Shown here: positions 1 to 8,874 of the stretch, piece after piece
Position numbering within the stretch: the first letter of the stretch is position 1
How the letters are laid out: every line of letters begins with the position of its first letter
Origin: Actinoplanes derwentensis
Lineage (GTDB): Bacteria > Actinomycetota > Actinomycetes > Mycobacteriales > Micromonosporaceae
Direction of reading: 5' to 3'
Assembly (NCBI RefSeq): GCF_900104725.1
Contig: NZ_LT629758.1
Span: 6,255,001 to 6,319,000 of the forward strand
DNA: 64,000 nucleotides
Translations under genes and position numbers: made by a program
Notes under the pieces: generated by a model
Databases searched by the model: none
Told to the model about the DNA's origin: nothing
What the model saw: only the letters and a program-made list of their open reading frames with translations

Positions 1-157
1 TCGGCGCGTCGGCGGAGCGCCCGAGGAAGTCGACGTACTCCGGGAGTACCGCGAACTTCGCGCCCCCGGCGGCGGCACGTTCTAGCAGATCACGGGCCAC
101 AGCGAGGTTTCGGGCACGGTCTTCGCGTGAATTCAGCTGGCAGACGGCGACGCGCAT
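1..157 (-). CDS. Carbon-nitrogen hydrolase (nitrilase superfamily), N-terminal fragment
   Basis: The first 52 codons of a gene that runs off the left edge of the window. The ATG is at 157. The translation starts MRVAVCQLNSREDRARNLA and continues to LPEYVDFLG. This matches the opening beta strand and the first catalytic glutamate (LPE) of nitrilase-fold amidohydrolases, which hydrolyse C-N bonds using a Glu-Lys-Cys triad. The Lys and Cys lie outside the window, so substrate cannot be inferred. It is on the same strand as clpX and downstream of it, separated by a hairpin. Confidence 0.75.
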   Translation of the reverse strand, partial: MRVAVCQLNSREDRARNLAVARDLLERAAAGGAKFAVLPEYVDFLGRSADAP

Positions 158-263
158 GAATCGAGCGTACGTGCACCGGCCCCGTTCCGGGACTGCTCAC
201 ACACCGGACGGACACGGAGCGCGGACTGCACTGCCCCATCCCCCGAGGAGGCAGTCAAACAAC

Positions 264-293
264 ACTGCCGCCACCCCGTGGGATAGCGGCAGT
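264..293 (-). terminator. Probable terminator hairpin downstream of clpX
   Basis: An 8-bp perfect inverted repeat (264-271 and 286-293, ACTGCCGC/GCGGCAGT) with a 14-nt loop lies about 30 bases past the clpX stop codon and before the nitrilase-like gene. There is no clear U-tract, so this could be a rho-independent terminator without a tail or only a 3'-end stabilising hairpin. Confidence 0.45.
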
Positions 294-321
294 CTGCAAG
301 CTCAGTGCGAGAAGCCCGGTG

Positions 322-1614
322 TCAGGCTGACTTCTCTTCGCGATCGGGGCGGCGTCGACGACCGACGAACTCGCGCGGAACGATCGTGGGAATAACGTTC
401 TCCACGACGACCTCTCGGGTGATCAGCACCCGGGCGGCGTCGGGGTTGCTGGGCACCTCGAACATCACGTTCTGGAGGACTTCCTCCATGATCGCGCGGA
501 GGCCGCGGGCACCGGTGCCACGAAGCATGGCTTGATCGGCGATGGCCTCGAGCGCGCCCTCGTCGAAATCCAGCTCGACGCCGTCGAGTTCGAAGAGGCG
601 CTGGTACTGCTTCACGTACGCATTCCGCGGCTCGGTGAGGATCTTGATGAGCGCCTCGCGGTCGAGGTTGCGGACGGTCGTGATGACCGGAAGCCGGCCG
701 ATGAATTCGGGGATCAGGCCGAACTTGAGCATGTCCTCCGGCATCACCTTGCTGAAGATGTCGTCGGTGTTCCGCTCGGATATCGACCGGAGCCGCGCGC
801 CGAATCCGACGCCGCTCTGTCCGACCCGCTGCTCGATGATCCGGTCCAGGCCCGCGAAGGCCCCACCCACGATGAACAGCACGTTGGTGGTGTCGATCTG
901 AATGAACTCCTGGTGCGGGTGCTTCCGGCCGCCCTGAGGCGGGACGTTCGCGACCGTACCCTCGAGGATCTTCAGCAGCGCCTGCTGGACACCCTCGCCG
1001 GAGACATCACGGGTGATCGACGGGTTCTCGCTCTTTCGAGCGATCTTGTCGACCTCGTCGATGTAGATGATGCCCTGCTCGGCACGTTTGACGTCGTAGT
1101 CAGCGGCCTGGATGAGCTTGAGCAGGATGTTCTCGACGTCCTCGCCGACGTAACCCGCCTCGGTGAGTGCCGTGGCGTCCGCGATGGCGAAGGGAACATT
1201 GAGCATTCGCGCCAGGGTCTGCGCCAGGTGGGTCTTACCGCAGCCCGTAGGGCCGATCAGCATGATGTTGGATTTGGCCACCTCGACGTCGCTGCCCCCA
1301 CCGGGTGCGCCGTTCGACTCGGCCTGGATCCGCTTGTAGTGGTTGTAGACCGCGACGGAGAGAGCCTTCTTCGCCTGTTCCTGGCCGACAACATAGGTGT
1401 CCAGGAATTGGCAGATCTCCATCGGCTTGGGAAGCTCTTCCCACTTCACCTCGCCGGTCTCGGCCAGCTCTTCTTCGATGATCTCGTTGCAGAGGTCGAT
1501 GCACTCGTCGCAGATGTAGACCCCTGGGCCCGCGATGAGCTTCTTGACCTGCTTCTGCGACTTCCCACAGAAGGAGCACTTGAGTAGGTCGCCACCGTCG
1601 CCGATCCGTGCCAC
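322..1614 (-). CDS. clpX: ATP-dependent Clp protease ATP-binding subunit ClpX
   Basis: ClpX is the AAA+ unfoldase that recognises substrates and feeds them to the ClpP peptidase in the cytoplasm. The 430-aa length is normal for the family. The N-terminal zinc-binding domain shows four cysteines (C13, C16, C35, C38), followed by the AAA+ core with the Walker A motif GPTGCGKT and the Walker B region [10 protein letters not shown], then the C-terminal small AAA domain. It lies 218 bp downstream of clpP2 on the same strand. A long inverted repeat in that gap suggests separate or attenuated transcription. The ATG at 1614 begins the zinc domain at the usual place. Confidence 0.97.
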   Translation of the reverse strand: MARIGDGGDLLKCSFCGKSQKQVKKLIAGPGVYICDECIDLCNEIIEEELAETGEVKWEELPKPMEICQFLDTYVVGQEQAKKALSVAVYNHYKRIQAESNGAPGGGSDVEVAKSNIMLIGPTGCGKTHLAQTLARMLNVPFAIADATALTEAGYVGEDVENILLKLIQAADYDVKRAEQGIIYIDEVDKIARKSENPSITRDVSGEGVQQALLKILEGTVANVPPQGGRKHPHQEFIQIDTTNVLFIVGGAFAGLDRIIEQRVGQSGVGFGARLRSISERNTDDIFSKVMPEDMLKFGLIPEFIGRLPVITTVRNLDREALIKILTEPRNAYVKQYQRLFELDGVELDFDEGALEAIADQAMLRGTGARGLRAIMEEVLQNVMFEVPSNPDAARVLITREVVVENVIPTIVPREFVGRRRRPDREEKSA

Positions 1615-1771
1615 CTACGTTCTCCCTGCATTCAATGGGCCGGCCGTCGACCGGTCCTGGTCCGAGGACGGAATGCCTCGTTGCCATCTATCGTCCGCCG
1701 GCCCGCGTACCTGAGGCTGCAGACTCGACGTTACCCGCAAAGGGGCAGTTCTCCGACCCCCCAAAACGGGC

Positions 1772-1819
1772 GTGTCAGGGGTCGGTCAGTCTAGCGCCTG
1801 CCGACCTGACCCCTGACAC
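1772..1819 (-). terminator. Inverted repeat between clpP2 and clpX
   Basis: A perfect 12-bp inverted repeat (1772-1783, GTGTCAGGGGTC; 1808-1819, GACCCCTGACAC) has a 24-nt loop that itself carries CCGACC/GGTCGG complementarity. It sits just downstream of the clpP2 stop codon and upstream of clpX, so it could end the clpP1P2 transcript or modulate read-through into clpX. Otherwise I see no coding content in this 218-bp gap. Confidence 0.45.
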
Positions 1820-1832
1820 CGCGGACTCGACG

Positions 1833-2489
1833 TCAGACGCCGGACGTCTGCAGGCTCTTCTTGCGAGTTGCCAGGACGACGTCGACCAGCCCGTACTCCT
1901 TGGCCTCGTCCGCGGTCATGATCTTGTCGCGGTCGATATCCTTACGGACCTGGTCGATCGGCCGGGTGGAGTGATGCGAAATCAGCTCCTCCAGCTGCGT
2001 GCGCATCCGCATGATCTCGCGGGCCTGGATCTCGATGTCGGAACCCTGGCCGTAACCACCCTCGGTAGCCGGCTGGTGGATGATGATCCGCGAGTGCGGG
2101 AGCGCCATCCGCTTACCCGGGGTGCCACCGGCGAGCAGCACCGCCGCGGCGCTGGCCGCCTGGCCCAGGCAGACCGTGCTGATGTCGGGGCGCACGTACT
2201 GCATCGTGTCGTAGATCGCCGTCATAGCGGTGAACGAGCCACCGGGCGAGTTGATGTACATCAGGATGTCGCGGTCCGGGTCGGTGCTCTCCAGCGTCAG
2301 CAGCTGGGCCATCACGTCGTTGGCCGACGCGTCGTCCACCTGCACGCCGAGGAAGATGATCCGGTCCTCGAACATCTTGTTGTACGGGTTCGACTCCTTG
2401 ATTCCCCACGAGGTGCGCTCGGAGAACGAGGGCAGCACGTAGCGGTTGTGCACCGGAGCGAAGCCGGGAGGCATAGAGAGGTCGGTCAT
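1833..2489 (-). CDS. clpP2: ATP-dependent Clp protease proteolytic subunit ClpP2
   Basis: A serine peptidase subunit of the Clp complex. The 218-aa protein has the nucleophile in GQAASAAA (S113), the catalytic histidine in RIIIHQP (H138) and an aspartate in the following helix region. The N-terminal extension before the NKMFEDRIIFLG core is typical of actinobacterial ClpP2. It lies 11 bp downstream of clpP1, so the two are co-transcribed. In actinobacteria ClpP1 and ClpP2 form a mixed tetradecamer. The number follows gene order, so the P1/P2 label is by convention. Confidence 0.95.
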   Translation of the reverse strand: MTDLSMPPGFAPVHNRYVLPSFSERTSWGIKESNPYNKMFEDRIIFLGVQVDDASANDVMAQLLTLESTDPDRDILMYINSPGGSFTAMTAIYDTMQYVRPDISTVCLGQAASAAAVLLAGGTPGKRMALPHSRIIIHQPATEGGYGQGSDIEIQAREIMRMRTQLEELISHHSTRPIDQVRKDIDRDKIMTADEAKEYGLVDVVLATRKKSLQTSGV

Positions 2490-2500
2490 GGTTCAGCTCC

Positions 2501-3139
2501 TCAGTTCAGCGTTCCGGCACCGTCCGGGACCTGCGTGGCCCCGGTGATCACCTTGTCGATGAAGCCATAGTCCTTCGCCTCCCCGGCCGTGAACCAGCGG
2601 TCCCGGTCGAAGTCGGCCGCGATCTGTTCCTGCGTCTGGCCCGTGTGGTGGGCGATCCGCTCCTGGAACATGCGTTTGGTGTAGAGCATCTGCTCGGCCT
2701 GGATGGCGATGTCGGCGGCGGTGCCACCCATACCGCCCGACGGCTGGTGCATCATGATGCGGGCGTGCGGCAGCGCGAAACGCTTGCCGGCCGTGCCGGC
2801 GCAGAGCAGGAACTGTCCCATCGAGGCAGCCATGCCCATCGCGACGGTCTGCACGTCGTTGTCGATGAACTGCATCGTGTCGTAGATGGCCATACCCGAG
2901 TAGACAGAGCCGCCCGGCGAGTTGATCCAGAGGTGGATGTCGGCTTCGGGGTCTTCGGCGGAAAGCAGCAGCAGCTGGGCGCAGATGCGGTTGGCGCTCG
3001 CATCGGTCACCTCGCTGCCGAGGAAGATGATCCGCTCGCGCAGCAGGCGATTGAAGACCGAGTCGTCGAGGTTGCCACTCAGGGTGTCGCCGCCACCTCG
3101 CCGCGACACTGGCCCGGTGGGGATGTGGAGATCGGTCAT
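2501..3139 (-). CDS. clpP1: ATP-dependent Clp protease proteolytic subunit ClpP1
   Basis: The first peptidase gene of the clpP1-clpP2 operon (212 aa). The catalytic serine is in GMAASMGQF (S106) and the histidine in ARIMMHQP (H131). The core starts at [14 protein letters not shown]. It partners ClpP2 and ClpX in cytoplasmic protein turnover. A sequence fitting the ClgR activator box lies about 115 bp upstream, as expected for actinobacterial clpP1P2. The paralogues share the INSPGG loop but differ elsewhere, so they are an old duplication. Confidence 0.95.
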   Translation of the reverse strand: MTDLHIPTGPVSRRGGGDTLSGNLDDSVFNRLLRERIIFLGSEVTDASANRICAQLLLLSAEDPEADIHLWINSPGGSVYSGMAIYDTMQFIDNDVQTVAMGMAASMGQFLLCAGTAGKRFALPHARIMMHQPSGGMGGTAADIAIQAEQMLYTKRMFQERIAHHTGQTQEQIAADFDRDRWFTAGEAKDYGFIDKVITGATQVPDGAGTLN

Positions 3140-3252
3140 GGCAGCCCTTCACAGCTTGCTGTGTCGGCCGAGGAATCCGGCCGGCAGGTTGTCCGTCGTA
3201 CGACCAACCTAACTGGTCGGATGCGCATCAGCTTCCCGCTCGGGCAGGTGTT

Positions 3253-3263
3253 CGCTGACAGCG
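3253..3263. promoter_or_regulatory. Putative ClgR-binding box upstream of clpP1P2
   Basis: The sequence CGCTGACAGCG fits the core CGCYNANRGCG of the ClgR operator known from Corynebacterium and Streptomyces clp promoters. The preceding bases TGTT also fit the consensus flank, but the right flank (CAT) fits poorly. ClgR is the established activator of clpP1P2 in actinobacteria. The clgR gene itself is not in this window. Confidence 0.55.
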
Positions 3264-3291
3264 CATCGCCCCGCCGTACCAAAGAAAAGAC

Positions 3292-3331
3292 AACGGCCAC
3301 CACGCACCGGAAGCGGTGCGCGGTGGCCGTT
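3292..3331 (-). terminator. Rho-independent terminator of tig
   Basis: A long GC-rich hairpin (outer arms AACGGCCACC/GGTGGCCGTT, inner arms CGCACCG/CGGTGCG) lies 25 bases past the trigger factor stop codon. On the minus strand it is followed directly by a T-rich run (TCTTTTCTTT at 3290-3281). This is a classic intrinsic terminator separating tig from clpP1P2. Confidence 0.85.
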
Positions 3332-3355
3332 CAGAGTCGCTCAGAGTCGCTCAGA

Positions 3356-4699
3356 TCAGTGGTTGTGACCCGCGTGCTCGTCGGCTTCGCGCAGGTCGTC
3401 CAGCGACAGCGTGTTTCCGTCGGCGTCCTTCATCGTGACCTGCTCCATCACCGAAGCAAGCGCCTTGCCCCGGCGCACGTCGCCGAAGACGGCGGCCGCG
3501 GAGCCCGAGCGGACCAGCTGGTCGTAGTACTGCTGCGGCTGCATCTGGGCACGCTGTGCCCGGTGCACGATCTCGTGACCGAACTCGTCGTCGGTGACCT
3601 GGACGTCCTCGGCGTCGGCGACGGTGTCGAGCAGCAGCTGGATCCGGACGCCCTCCTGAGCGGCCTCGGTCAGCTCCTGGTCGATCTGCTCCTCGGTCTT
3701 CTCCTCCGAGGCCAGGTAGTCGGCCAGGCTGGCACCGATGCGCTCGAGCTGGTCGGTCATGGCCTGCTTGCGGCCCTCGACCTCGTCCTTCACGACGCCC
3801 TCGGGCGCCGGGATGTTCGCCGACTCGACGAGCTGCTTGAGGGCCTCGTCACGGGCGGCGTAGATCTGCTCGACCTTCTTCACCCGGGTGAGGCGGGTGC
3901 GCAGGTCGTCGCGGAGCTCGTCCAGGGTGTCGAACTCGCTCGCCAGCTGGGCGAACTCGTCGTCGACCTCGGGGAGCTGCTTGTCCTTGACGGTCCGGAC
4001 CGCGACCTTCACCTCAGCGTCCTGGCCGGCGAAGTCGCCGCCGACGAGCTGGGTGGTGAAGTTCGCCTCCTCGCCGGCGGACAGGCCGACGAGCACCTCG
4101 TCGAGGCCGGGGAGCAACTGCTTGCTGCCGACCTCGTGGGAGATGTTGTTGGCCGAACCACCGGGGACGTCCTCGCCGTCGACGGTCGCGTTCAGGTCGA
4201 GCTGGACGTAGTCGCCCTCCGCAGCGGCGCGCTCGACCGTCTTCAGGGTCGCGAAGCGCTCGCGCAGGCCGTTGATCTGCTCATCGATCTCGTTGTCACC
4301 GATTTCGAGGGCCGGAACCGTGACGGTGATCTCGGACAGGTCCGGGACGCTGATCTCCGGGCGGACGTCGACCTCGGCCGTGAACTTCAGCGGCGCATTG
4401 TCGGCGAACTCGGTGATCTCGACCTCGGGACGGCCGAGGGTCTTGACGTCGTGCTCCTGGACCGCGGCGAGGATCTGCTGCGGGATCGCCTCCTGGACGG
4501 CCTCGTTCAGCACGGCACCACGGCCGACACGCTGATCGATGACGGCCGCCGGAACCTTGCCCTTACGGAAGCCCGGAACCTGAACCTGCGAGCCGATCTC
4601 CCGGTACGCCTTCTGCAGGCTCGGCTTGAGCTCCTCGAACGGCACCTCGATGGCGAGCTTCACCCGAGTCGGGCTCAGAGTCTCGACGGTGCTCTTCAC
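3356..4699 (-). CDS. tig: Trigger factor (ribosome-associated chaperone, peptidyl-prolyl isomerase)
   Basis: The 447-aa protein has the ribosome-binding signature region near residue 45 (PGFRKGKVP), a central FKBP-like PPIase domain (about 150-240) and an alpha-helical C-terminal chaperone domain, ending in an acidic and histidine-rich tail (HAGHNH). It binds nascent chains at the ribosome exit tunnel. It is transcribed toward clpP1P2 and ends at a strong terminator, so it is probably its own unit. The tRNA-Pro gene lies immediately upstream on the same strand. Confidence 0.96.
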   Translation of the reverse strand: MKSTVETLSPTRVKLAIEVPFEELKPSLQKAYREIGSQVQVPGFRKGKVPAAVIDQRVGRGAVLNEAVQEAIPQQILAAVQEHDVKTLGRPEVEITEFADNAPLKFTAEVDVRPEISVPDLSEITVTVPALEIGDNEIDEQINGLRERFATLKTVERAAAEGDYVQLDLNATVDGEDVPGGSANNISHEVGSKQLLPGLDEVLVGLSAGEEANFTTQLVGGDFAGQDAEVKVAVRTVKDKQLPEVDDEFAQLASEFDTLDELRDDLRTRLTRVKKVEQIYAARDEALKQLVESANIPAPEGVVKDEVEGRKQAMTDQLERIGASLADYLASEEKTEEQIDQELTEAAQEGVRIQLLLDTVADAEDVQVTDDEFGHEIVHRAQRAQMQPQQYYDQLVRSGSAAAVFGDVRRGKALASVMEQVTMKDADGNTLSLDDLREADEHAGHNH

Positions 4700-4735
4700 A
4701 GGCGTACTCCTTGTTGCTGCGGATGATGATGTCAG

Positions 4736-4809
4736 TCGGGGTGGCGGGATTTGAACCCACGGCCCCTCGCTCCCAAAGCGAGTGCGCTACCAAGCTGCGC
4801 CACACCCCG
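4736..4809 (-). tRNA. tRNA-Pro (anticodon UGG)
   Basis: The cloverleaf can be folded by eye. The acceptor stem CGGGGTG/CACCCCG is perfect, the anticodon loop is TTTGGGA (anticodon TGG) on a CTCGC/GCGAG stem, and the T-loop is GTTCAAATC. The discriminator base is A, and the CCA end is not encoded. It sits 36 bp upstream of tig. Confidence 0.95.
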
Positions 4810-4939
4810 TGGCGTCGGCCAGTGTATGCGGTCGGCTCGCCCGCGTGTGCGCTGGAGTCACCTGCTGGGGAATCCGGTTCGCGCGGAGGGCAGATGATTC
4901 AGTAGGATGTACACGAGCCCGGCGGTTTCCAGGGCTCAC

Positions 4940-5013
4940 GCGGGCGTAGCTCAATGGTAGAGCTTCAGTCTTCCAAACTGACTACGCGAGTTCGATTCTC
5001 GTCGCCCGCTCCA
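4940..5013 (+). tRNA. tRNA-Gly (anticodon UCC), AICE attachment target
   Basis: The acceptor stem GCGGGCG/CGCCCGC, the anticodon loop CTTCCAA (anticodon TCC) on a TCAGT/ACTGA stem, and the T-arm with TTCGATTC are all intact, followed by T and an encoded CCA. Its 3' half, from the anticodon loop to the discriminator, is the left copy of a 43-bp repeat. The integrated element therefore regenerates an intact tRNA here, as pSAM2-type elements do. Confidence 0.95.
4969..5011 (+). repeat. Left attachment site (attL), 43-bp direct repeat
   Basis: Identical over 43 bp to 18173-18215. The match begins in the anticodon loop of tRNA-Gly and ends one base after the discriminator. The bases just outside differ (G versus A on the left, C versus A on the right), so the repeat length is exact. 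Confidence 0.92.
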
Positions 5014-5016
5014 CCA

Positions 5017-5058
5017 CGAAGGCCCAGGTCAAGGCGTACTCGCCGACCTGGGCCTTCG
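5017..5058 (-). terminator. Terminator between tRNA-Gly and the integrase gene
   Basis: A perfect 14-bp inverted repeat (5017-5030 and 5045-5058, CGAAGGCCCAGGTC and its complement) with a 14-nt loop, followed on the plus side by TCTTTC. It lies between the convergent tRNA-Gly and int genes and could end both transcripts. A near copy follows the right att site (18222-18262). Confidence 0.75.
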
Positions 5059-5090
5059 TCTTTCACCCACTCGGATGATCTTGCGTGCCA

Positions 5091-6309
5091 TTAGGCAGCC
5101 GGGTCGCCGTCCCGCTGGCGCTTGCCGGGTTTGCCGTCGGCTTCTGTCGGCTTGCCGCGTTTCGCCCGCTTGCCACCGGCCTTCTTCGTCGGCTGGTCGG
5201 CCTTCGCTCCTTTGGTGATCCGCTTGTCCATCGTGTCGGCGGTCTCGCGGTCCCGTTCGCTGGTCGCATGCTGGTAGATCAGGGCCGCCCGCATGCTCGC
5301 GTGACCCATCCGATGCATCAGCTCCCGGGTGCTGGCGCCGCTGGCCGCCGCGATGTTGTTCCCGGTGTGCCGCAGATCGTGGAAATGGAAGCCTGCTGGC
5401 ATCCCCGCGTCCGCCAGCGCCTTCGACCAGCTCACCGACCGCCGGAAGTTGCCGGTTCGCATCGGCTTGTCCTTGTCGCCAGTGAAGACCAGCGCCTCCG
5501 GGTTCTGACCGGTGAACTCCCCCAAGTGCTGGATCAGGGCCTTGCGGGCAACTGCCGGAAGGGCGACGACCCGGATGCCCGCCGCCGACTTCGGCGGGCC
5601 GAATTCCAGGCCCGACCTCAAAGCCGCCAACTTCCTGGGTACGCGCACGGTCCCGGCCGCCAAGTCGACGTCGCAGCGCGGCCAGTTCGCCCCACCGGAG
5701 GCCGGAGAACGCAGCGACGGTGATCAACGCCACGTACCGGGCCGGCATTTGCTCGGCGAGCGCGAGGACCTGGACGACGGTGGCGACCGGGCGCTCCGGA
5801 GTGTGGTACCGGTCGTAACCCGGGATCCGACACGGGTTCTGCTTCAGGATTTCGTCCTCCCGCACGGCGGTGTTGAGGATCGCCCGGAGCAGTGAATAGG
5901 ACTTCACGGCCTGCGGTTCGGTGGTGCCACCCGCGAGCAGTTTGCCGCGCCAGGAACGGATGGTCTGGGGCTTGATGGCGCCGAGCTCCAAGTGGCCGAG
6001 GATCGGCTCGATGTGCAGACGGAACAGGTCCTCGTAGTTCTCCCGCGTGCGCGGCTGGAGCTTCCGATGGGCGATCCACTCCTTGCCGTACCCGGAGAGA
6101 CGCACCTCGCCGGCTTCCGGGGCGTGCCACTCGCCCCGGATGATCTCCGACTCGATCAGGGTCAGCCATTGGGCCGCCAGCTTCTCGGTGTCGAAGGTGT
6201 GTTTGGCGTTGCGGGTGATCCCGTCCGGGCCGAGATAGCGCGCCTGGAAGCGGCCCGACGGCAGCTTGCGGATGTTGCCGAAACGGCGATGACGCTTCTG
6301 GTTGGCCAT
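5091..6309 (-). pseudogene. int: Tyrosine site-specific integrase of the AICE, split by a frameshift
   Basis: The N-terminal part starts at the ATG at 6309 and reads through an AP2-like arm and SAM-like core-binding domain to FSGLRWGELAALR. The catalytic part continues in another frame from about 5690 down to the stop at 5091. That part has VRVPRKLAALRSGLEFGPPK, the HDLRHTGNN box (H-x-x-R), HRMGHASMRAALIYQH and a basic tail. The frames meet around 5670-5697. Compared with the relic at 18.3-19.0 kb, this copy has one extra base in the region of the run CCCC near 5690. A WGEL-to-RRCDVD alignment alternatively suggests an 8-bp collapse between short GCGCTGC repeats. The ATG overlaps the stop of the excisionase gene. 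It could be a real inactivating mutation, a sequence error, or (less likely) programmed frameshifting. Confidence 0.8.
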
Positions 6310-6527
6310 CAGTGCGCTCCCCTGACGTAGGCGCGGATCGCGGCCCGATCAGTCGGGGCGACGCGGTGGGAGTCGATGTAGTGGACGACTGCGGCCGGGT
6401 CGAAGCGGACCAGGCGGCCGATCTTCACGAACTCGATGCGCCGCTCGGAGACGAGGCGGCGCACGAATCGCGGGGTGGCACGAAGGCGAGCAGCGACCTC
6501 ATCAGCGGTCAACAGCTCGTCATCCAT
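6309..6527 (-). CDS. xis: Excisionase / MerR-like helix-turn-helix DNA-binding protein
   Basis: A 72-aa protein with the HTH_17 pattern: LLTADEVAARL, then RFVRRLVSERRIEFVKIG, then RLVRFDPAAVVHYID. These proteins bend att DNA and favour excision by the integrase. I chose the ATG at 6527 because AGGAGG lies 6 bases upstream; an in-frame ATG further up includes the Shine-Dalgarno sequence itself. Its stop overlaps the int start, as in pSAM2, so the two are translationally coupled. It lies 11 bp after the replication initiator gene. Confidence 0.85.
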   Translation of the reverse strand: MDDELLTADEVAARLRATPRFVRRLVSERRIEFVKIGRLVRFDPAAVVHYIDSHRVAPTDRAAIRAYVRGAH

Positions 6528-6538
6528 TCGGGTCCTCC

Positions 6539-8272
6539 TCATGTCGGTGATTCCGCGGCTTGTTGCGTCGGGACAGTTGCCGAAAAAGTTCTGACCTGCG
6601 CCCGCCAGCGGATTCGCTCCGAGACGGCCCTCAAGATCCGGTGCCCCAGCGGCAGAACGTCCGGGTCTTCCGGCCGGGCCAGCTCGAAGCGGAACCGGTC
6701 CTTCTCCGCCGGGTTCTCTTCCTGCTGCTCCGGGTCGCCCAGGGCCGCGCGGATCCACGCCCGGTTGTCCGCGCGATGGTCAGCGAGGGTCTTGCCGGAC
6801 CACTGCCGAGAGACCAGGACACGGCGGCCGGTGAAACCGAGCGTCGCCCGCTGGTGGACCTTTCCGGTACAGCGGCCAGGGACCAGGCCCGGCTTGGCGC
6901 GGTCCGGCTGGACACCGTAGAGCAGCCAGTTCGCGCACGTCGGCGAGCAGGGCAGGACGGCCAGCTCAGCGTGCAGGCGATCGGCGTGCGCCTTCTGGGT
7001 GGCCGAGTTCGCCGGCGCGTGTTCGGTCAGGTCCTTGGTGACGTACTTCGTGACGTAGCGGATCGACCGCTCGGCGTCCTTCGTGCCCTGGGCGATGCCA
7101 CGGGCGTCGACACGGCCCAACCTAGCGACGTACGCCGGGCGCGCGTCCGGGTCCTCCAAGGCGTCCAGCGCCTCGCCCCACGTCGGCAAGGTCTCCCCGG
7201 TCGACGGGTCGACGTAGCCGCCCAGATCGGCGCTCCAGGTCGGCGGACGGTCGACGGTGTGGACGAACTCGTCGAACGGGGGCCACCACACCTGGTGGTA
7301 CGTCGCGGCAGCCACCTGGTTGACCAAGCGCCGGGGCAGGGTGCCCCGCACGGCGAAGTGCGCGTGCGGGGCGAGACGGCGCTGAAGCTCGATGGCGCCG
7401 GCGTACTGGACGTTCCAGCCCGCCGCCCGGCGCAGGTTCTGCCACCAGCGGTCGAGCACCCGTGCGAAATGGATCGCGTCGAGTGCAGCCCGCCGGTAGT
7501 CGTAGGTGGCCGGGTCGACCGGAGTGCCGAGCTTCGGGTCGTGCGGGTGGTGGCGCTCCCCGCAGGCGCACGGCACGACGTACGCGCCCCGGCGCATGTG
7601 GGAATGGACCTGCCCGTGCGAGTCCAGGGTGAGCGTGACCAGCATCGACGGGCGGTAGGTCTGGCCCGCTTTGCCCTGGAAGGCACGGCCGACCGTGCGC
7701 GGGTCGACGGGCAGCCGGGGCAGGTCCGGGGAGTCGTGCCGACGCTTGGTCGAGCGCGCCCGGCGGGGACGGTCGTCGCGTTCCTTCGGCGTCAGCCGCC
7801 CACGGAGGTCGGTCTCGGCCAGGACTTCGTCCACCTCAGCGATCCGGTGGTCCAGCTCGGCCAGCCGCTCGATCCGCTCGTCGGGCGTCATCGGCTCGAA
7901 GTGCACCGCGGCCCGGTCGAACTCCAGATGCGCGCGGGTCTTCACCAGATCGAGTTCCGGTTCGCCGGGACGGTCCGGGCGTACCGCAGGCTCGTCTTCC
8001 AGATGCCAGCCCTCCCGGATCTGCTGGATCCGGAGACGGCGGTTGCGTTCGGCGCAAGGCTTGCACTTCGCGGCCAGCCGGGCGCCGCACGGGATCTCCA
8101 CGACCTCGGTGAGGCCGGTCATGGTGTCGGTGCGGCGCAGAGGCAGAGGGCGTACGCAGACGCCGTTCCGTTCGGCCAGCAAGGTCAGGGCTTCACGGGC
8201 GAGAGGCTGGCGCATCCGGGCGGCCCGTGAACCGGGGCGAGGGTCGGCGGGGATGAGAGCGGTGACGGTCAC
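6539..8272 (-). CDS. RepSA-like rolling-circle replication initiator
   Basis: A 577-aa protein of the AICE RepSA type. The metal-binding HUH motif appears as APHAHFAV (H303 and H305), and the nicking tyrosine motif as RYVTKYVTK (Y406 and Y410 are candidates). Cysteine pairs near residues 70-73 and 235-237 may bind zinc. It should nick the element's origin after excision and start rolling-circle replication. The GTG start at 8272 overlaps the stop of the SpdB-like gene by four bases (GTGA), so the genes are coupled. Confidence 0.85.
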   Translation of the reverse strand: MTVTALIPADPRPGSRAARMRQPLAREALTLLAERNGVCVRPLPLRRTDTMTGLTEVVEIPCGARLAAKCKPCAERNRRLRIQQIREGWHLEDEPAVRPDRPGEPELDLVKTRAHLEFDRAAVHFEPMTPDERIERLAELDHRIAEVDEVLAETDLRGRLTPKERDDRPRRARSTKRRHDSPDLPRLPVDPRTVGRAFQGKAGQTYRPSMLVTLTLDSHGQVHSHMRRGAYVVPCACGERHHPHDPKLGTPVDPATYDYRRAALDAIHFARVLDRWWQNLRRAAGWNVQYAGAIELQRRLAPHAHFAVRGTLPRRLVNQVAAATYHQVWWPPFDEFVHTVDRPPTWSADLGGYVDPSTGETLPTWGEALDALEDPDARPAYVARLGRVDARGIAQGTKDAERSIRYVTKYVTKDLTEHAPANSATQKAHADRLHAELAVLPCSPTCANWLLYGVQPDRAKPGLVPGRCTGKVHQRATLGFTGRRVLVSRQWSGKTLADHRADNRAWIRAALGDPEQQEENPAEKDRFRFELARPEDPDVLPLGHRILRAVSERIRWRAQVRTFSATVPTQQAAESPT

Positions 8273-8874
8273 AGAGCGGCCTCACGTGGTCGAGTGGGAA
8301 ACGCGGTGACGGGAACGGGCACCAAGCCAGGGCGAGTCGGAGTCGGCACCTTGCCGGCCTTTTCGTCGGGCAGCGCCCTAACCGGCTCGGCCGGGACCGG
8401 GGCCGCTGGCGCGACGACAGACGGCGCGGCCTGGACCGGTGGCACGGCCGGAGCCGGGACCGAGGCCGGAGGCTGGGCAGCCGCGACAGCAGGAGGCGTT
8501 GCCGGGGCACCGGCCAGGACGAGCTTGGAAAGACCCAAGAAGGCCAGCGCCGGTACGGCGGACAGCAGCCAGCCGGACGGGCCGGGCTTCGCGACGGCGA
8601 GCTGTGCCGACAGGGACAGGCCCGCCGCGCAGACGAGCAGGAACATCGGGTAGCCGACCGAGCCGCCGGTACGCCGCCGCTGGCGGATCACGAGCAGGGC
8701 CGCCATCGGGATCAGCTCGGAGATCACAGCGTTGGCCCAGCCGAACCACTCCCCCGTACCGGCCGGGGAATTTGCCATCGTCCAGTCCTTGACGTGGGTG
8801 AACGACGCCGCGCCCGCGAATCCGCCGACGACCAGCAGGATGGCGACGAGTAGCAGCCCCTCGATCCGCTTCAC
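8269..8874 (-). CDS. SpdB-like / DUF2637-type membrane protein for intermycelial spread
   Basis: A 201-aa protein with four predicted membrane segments in the first 115 residues: one at about 7-27, one around GWANAVISELIPMAALLVI, one in the YPMFLLVCAAGLSLSAQLAV region and one near LLSAVPALAFLGLSKLVL. A long Pro/Ala-rich cytoplasmic tail follows. The position between traB and rep and the topology match the spread proteins that help AICEs move along mycelium. Starts with GTG, overlapping the traB stop by four bases. The family is inferred from topology and context. Confidence 0.7.
   Translation of the reverse strand: MKRIEGLLLVAILLVVGGFAGAASFTHVKDWTMANSPAGTGEWFGWANAVISELIPMAALLVIRQRRRTGGSVGYPMFLLVCAAGLSLSAQLAVAKPGPSGWLLSAVPALAFLGLSKLVLAGAPATPPAVAAAQPPASVPAPAVPPVQAAPSVVAPAAPVPAEPVRALPDEKAGKVPTPTRPGLVPVPVTAFPTRPREAAL

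Noticed and set aside
532..1587. Long plus-strand ORF opposite clpX
   Set aside because: It is the antisense shadow of a well-supported ClpX gene; high GC makes such frames open.
2645..4726. 693-codon plus-strand ORF opposite clpP1 and tig
   Set aside because: Antisense to two certain genes and across a terminator; composition is typical of a shadow frame.
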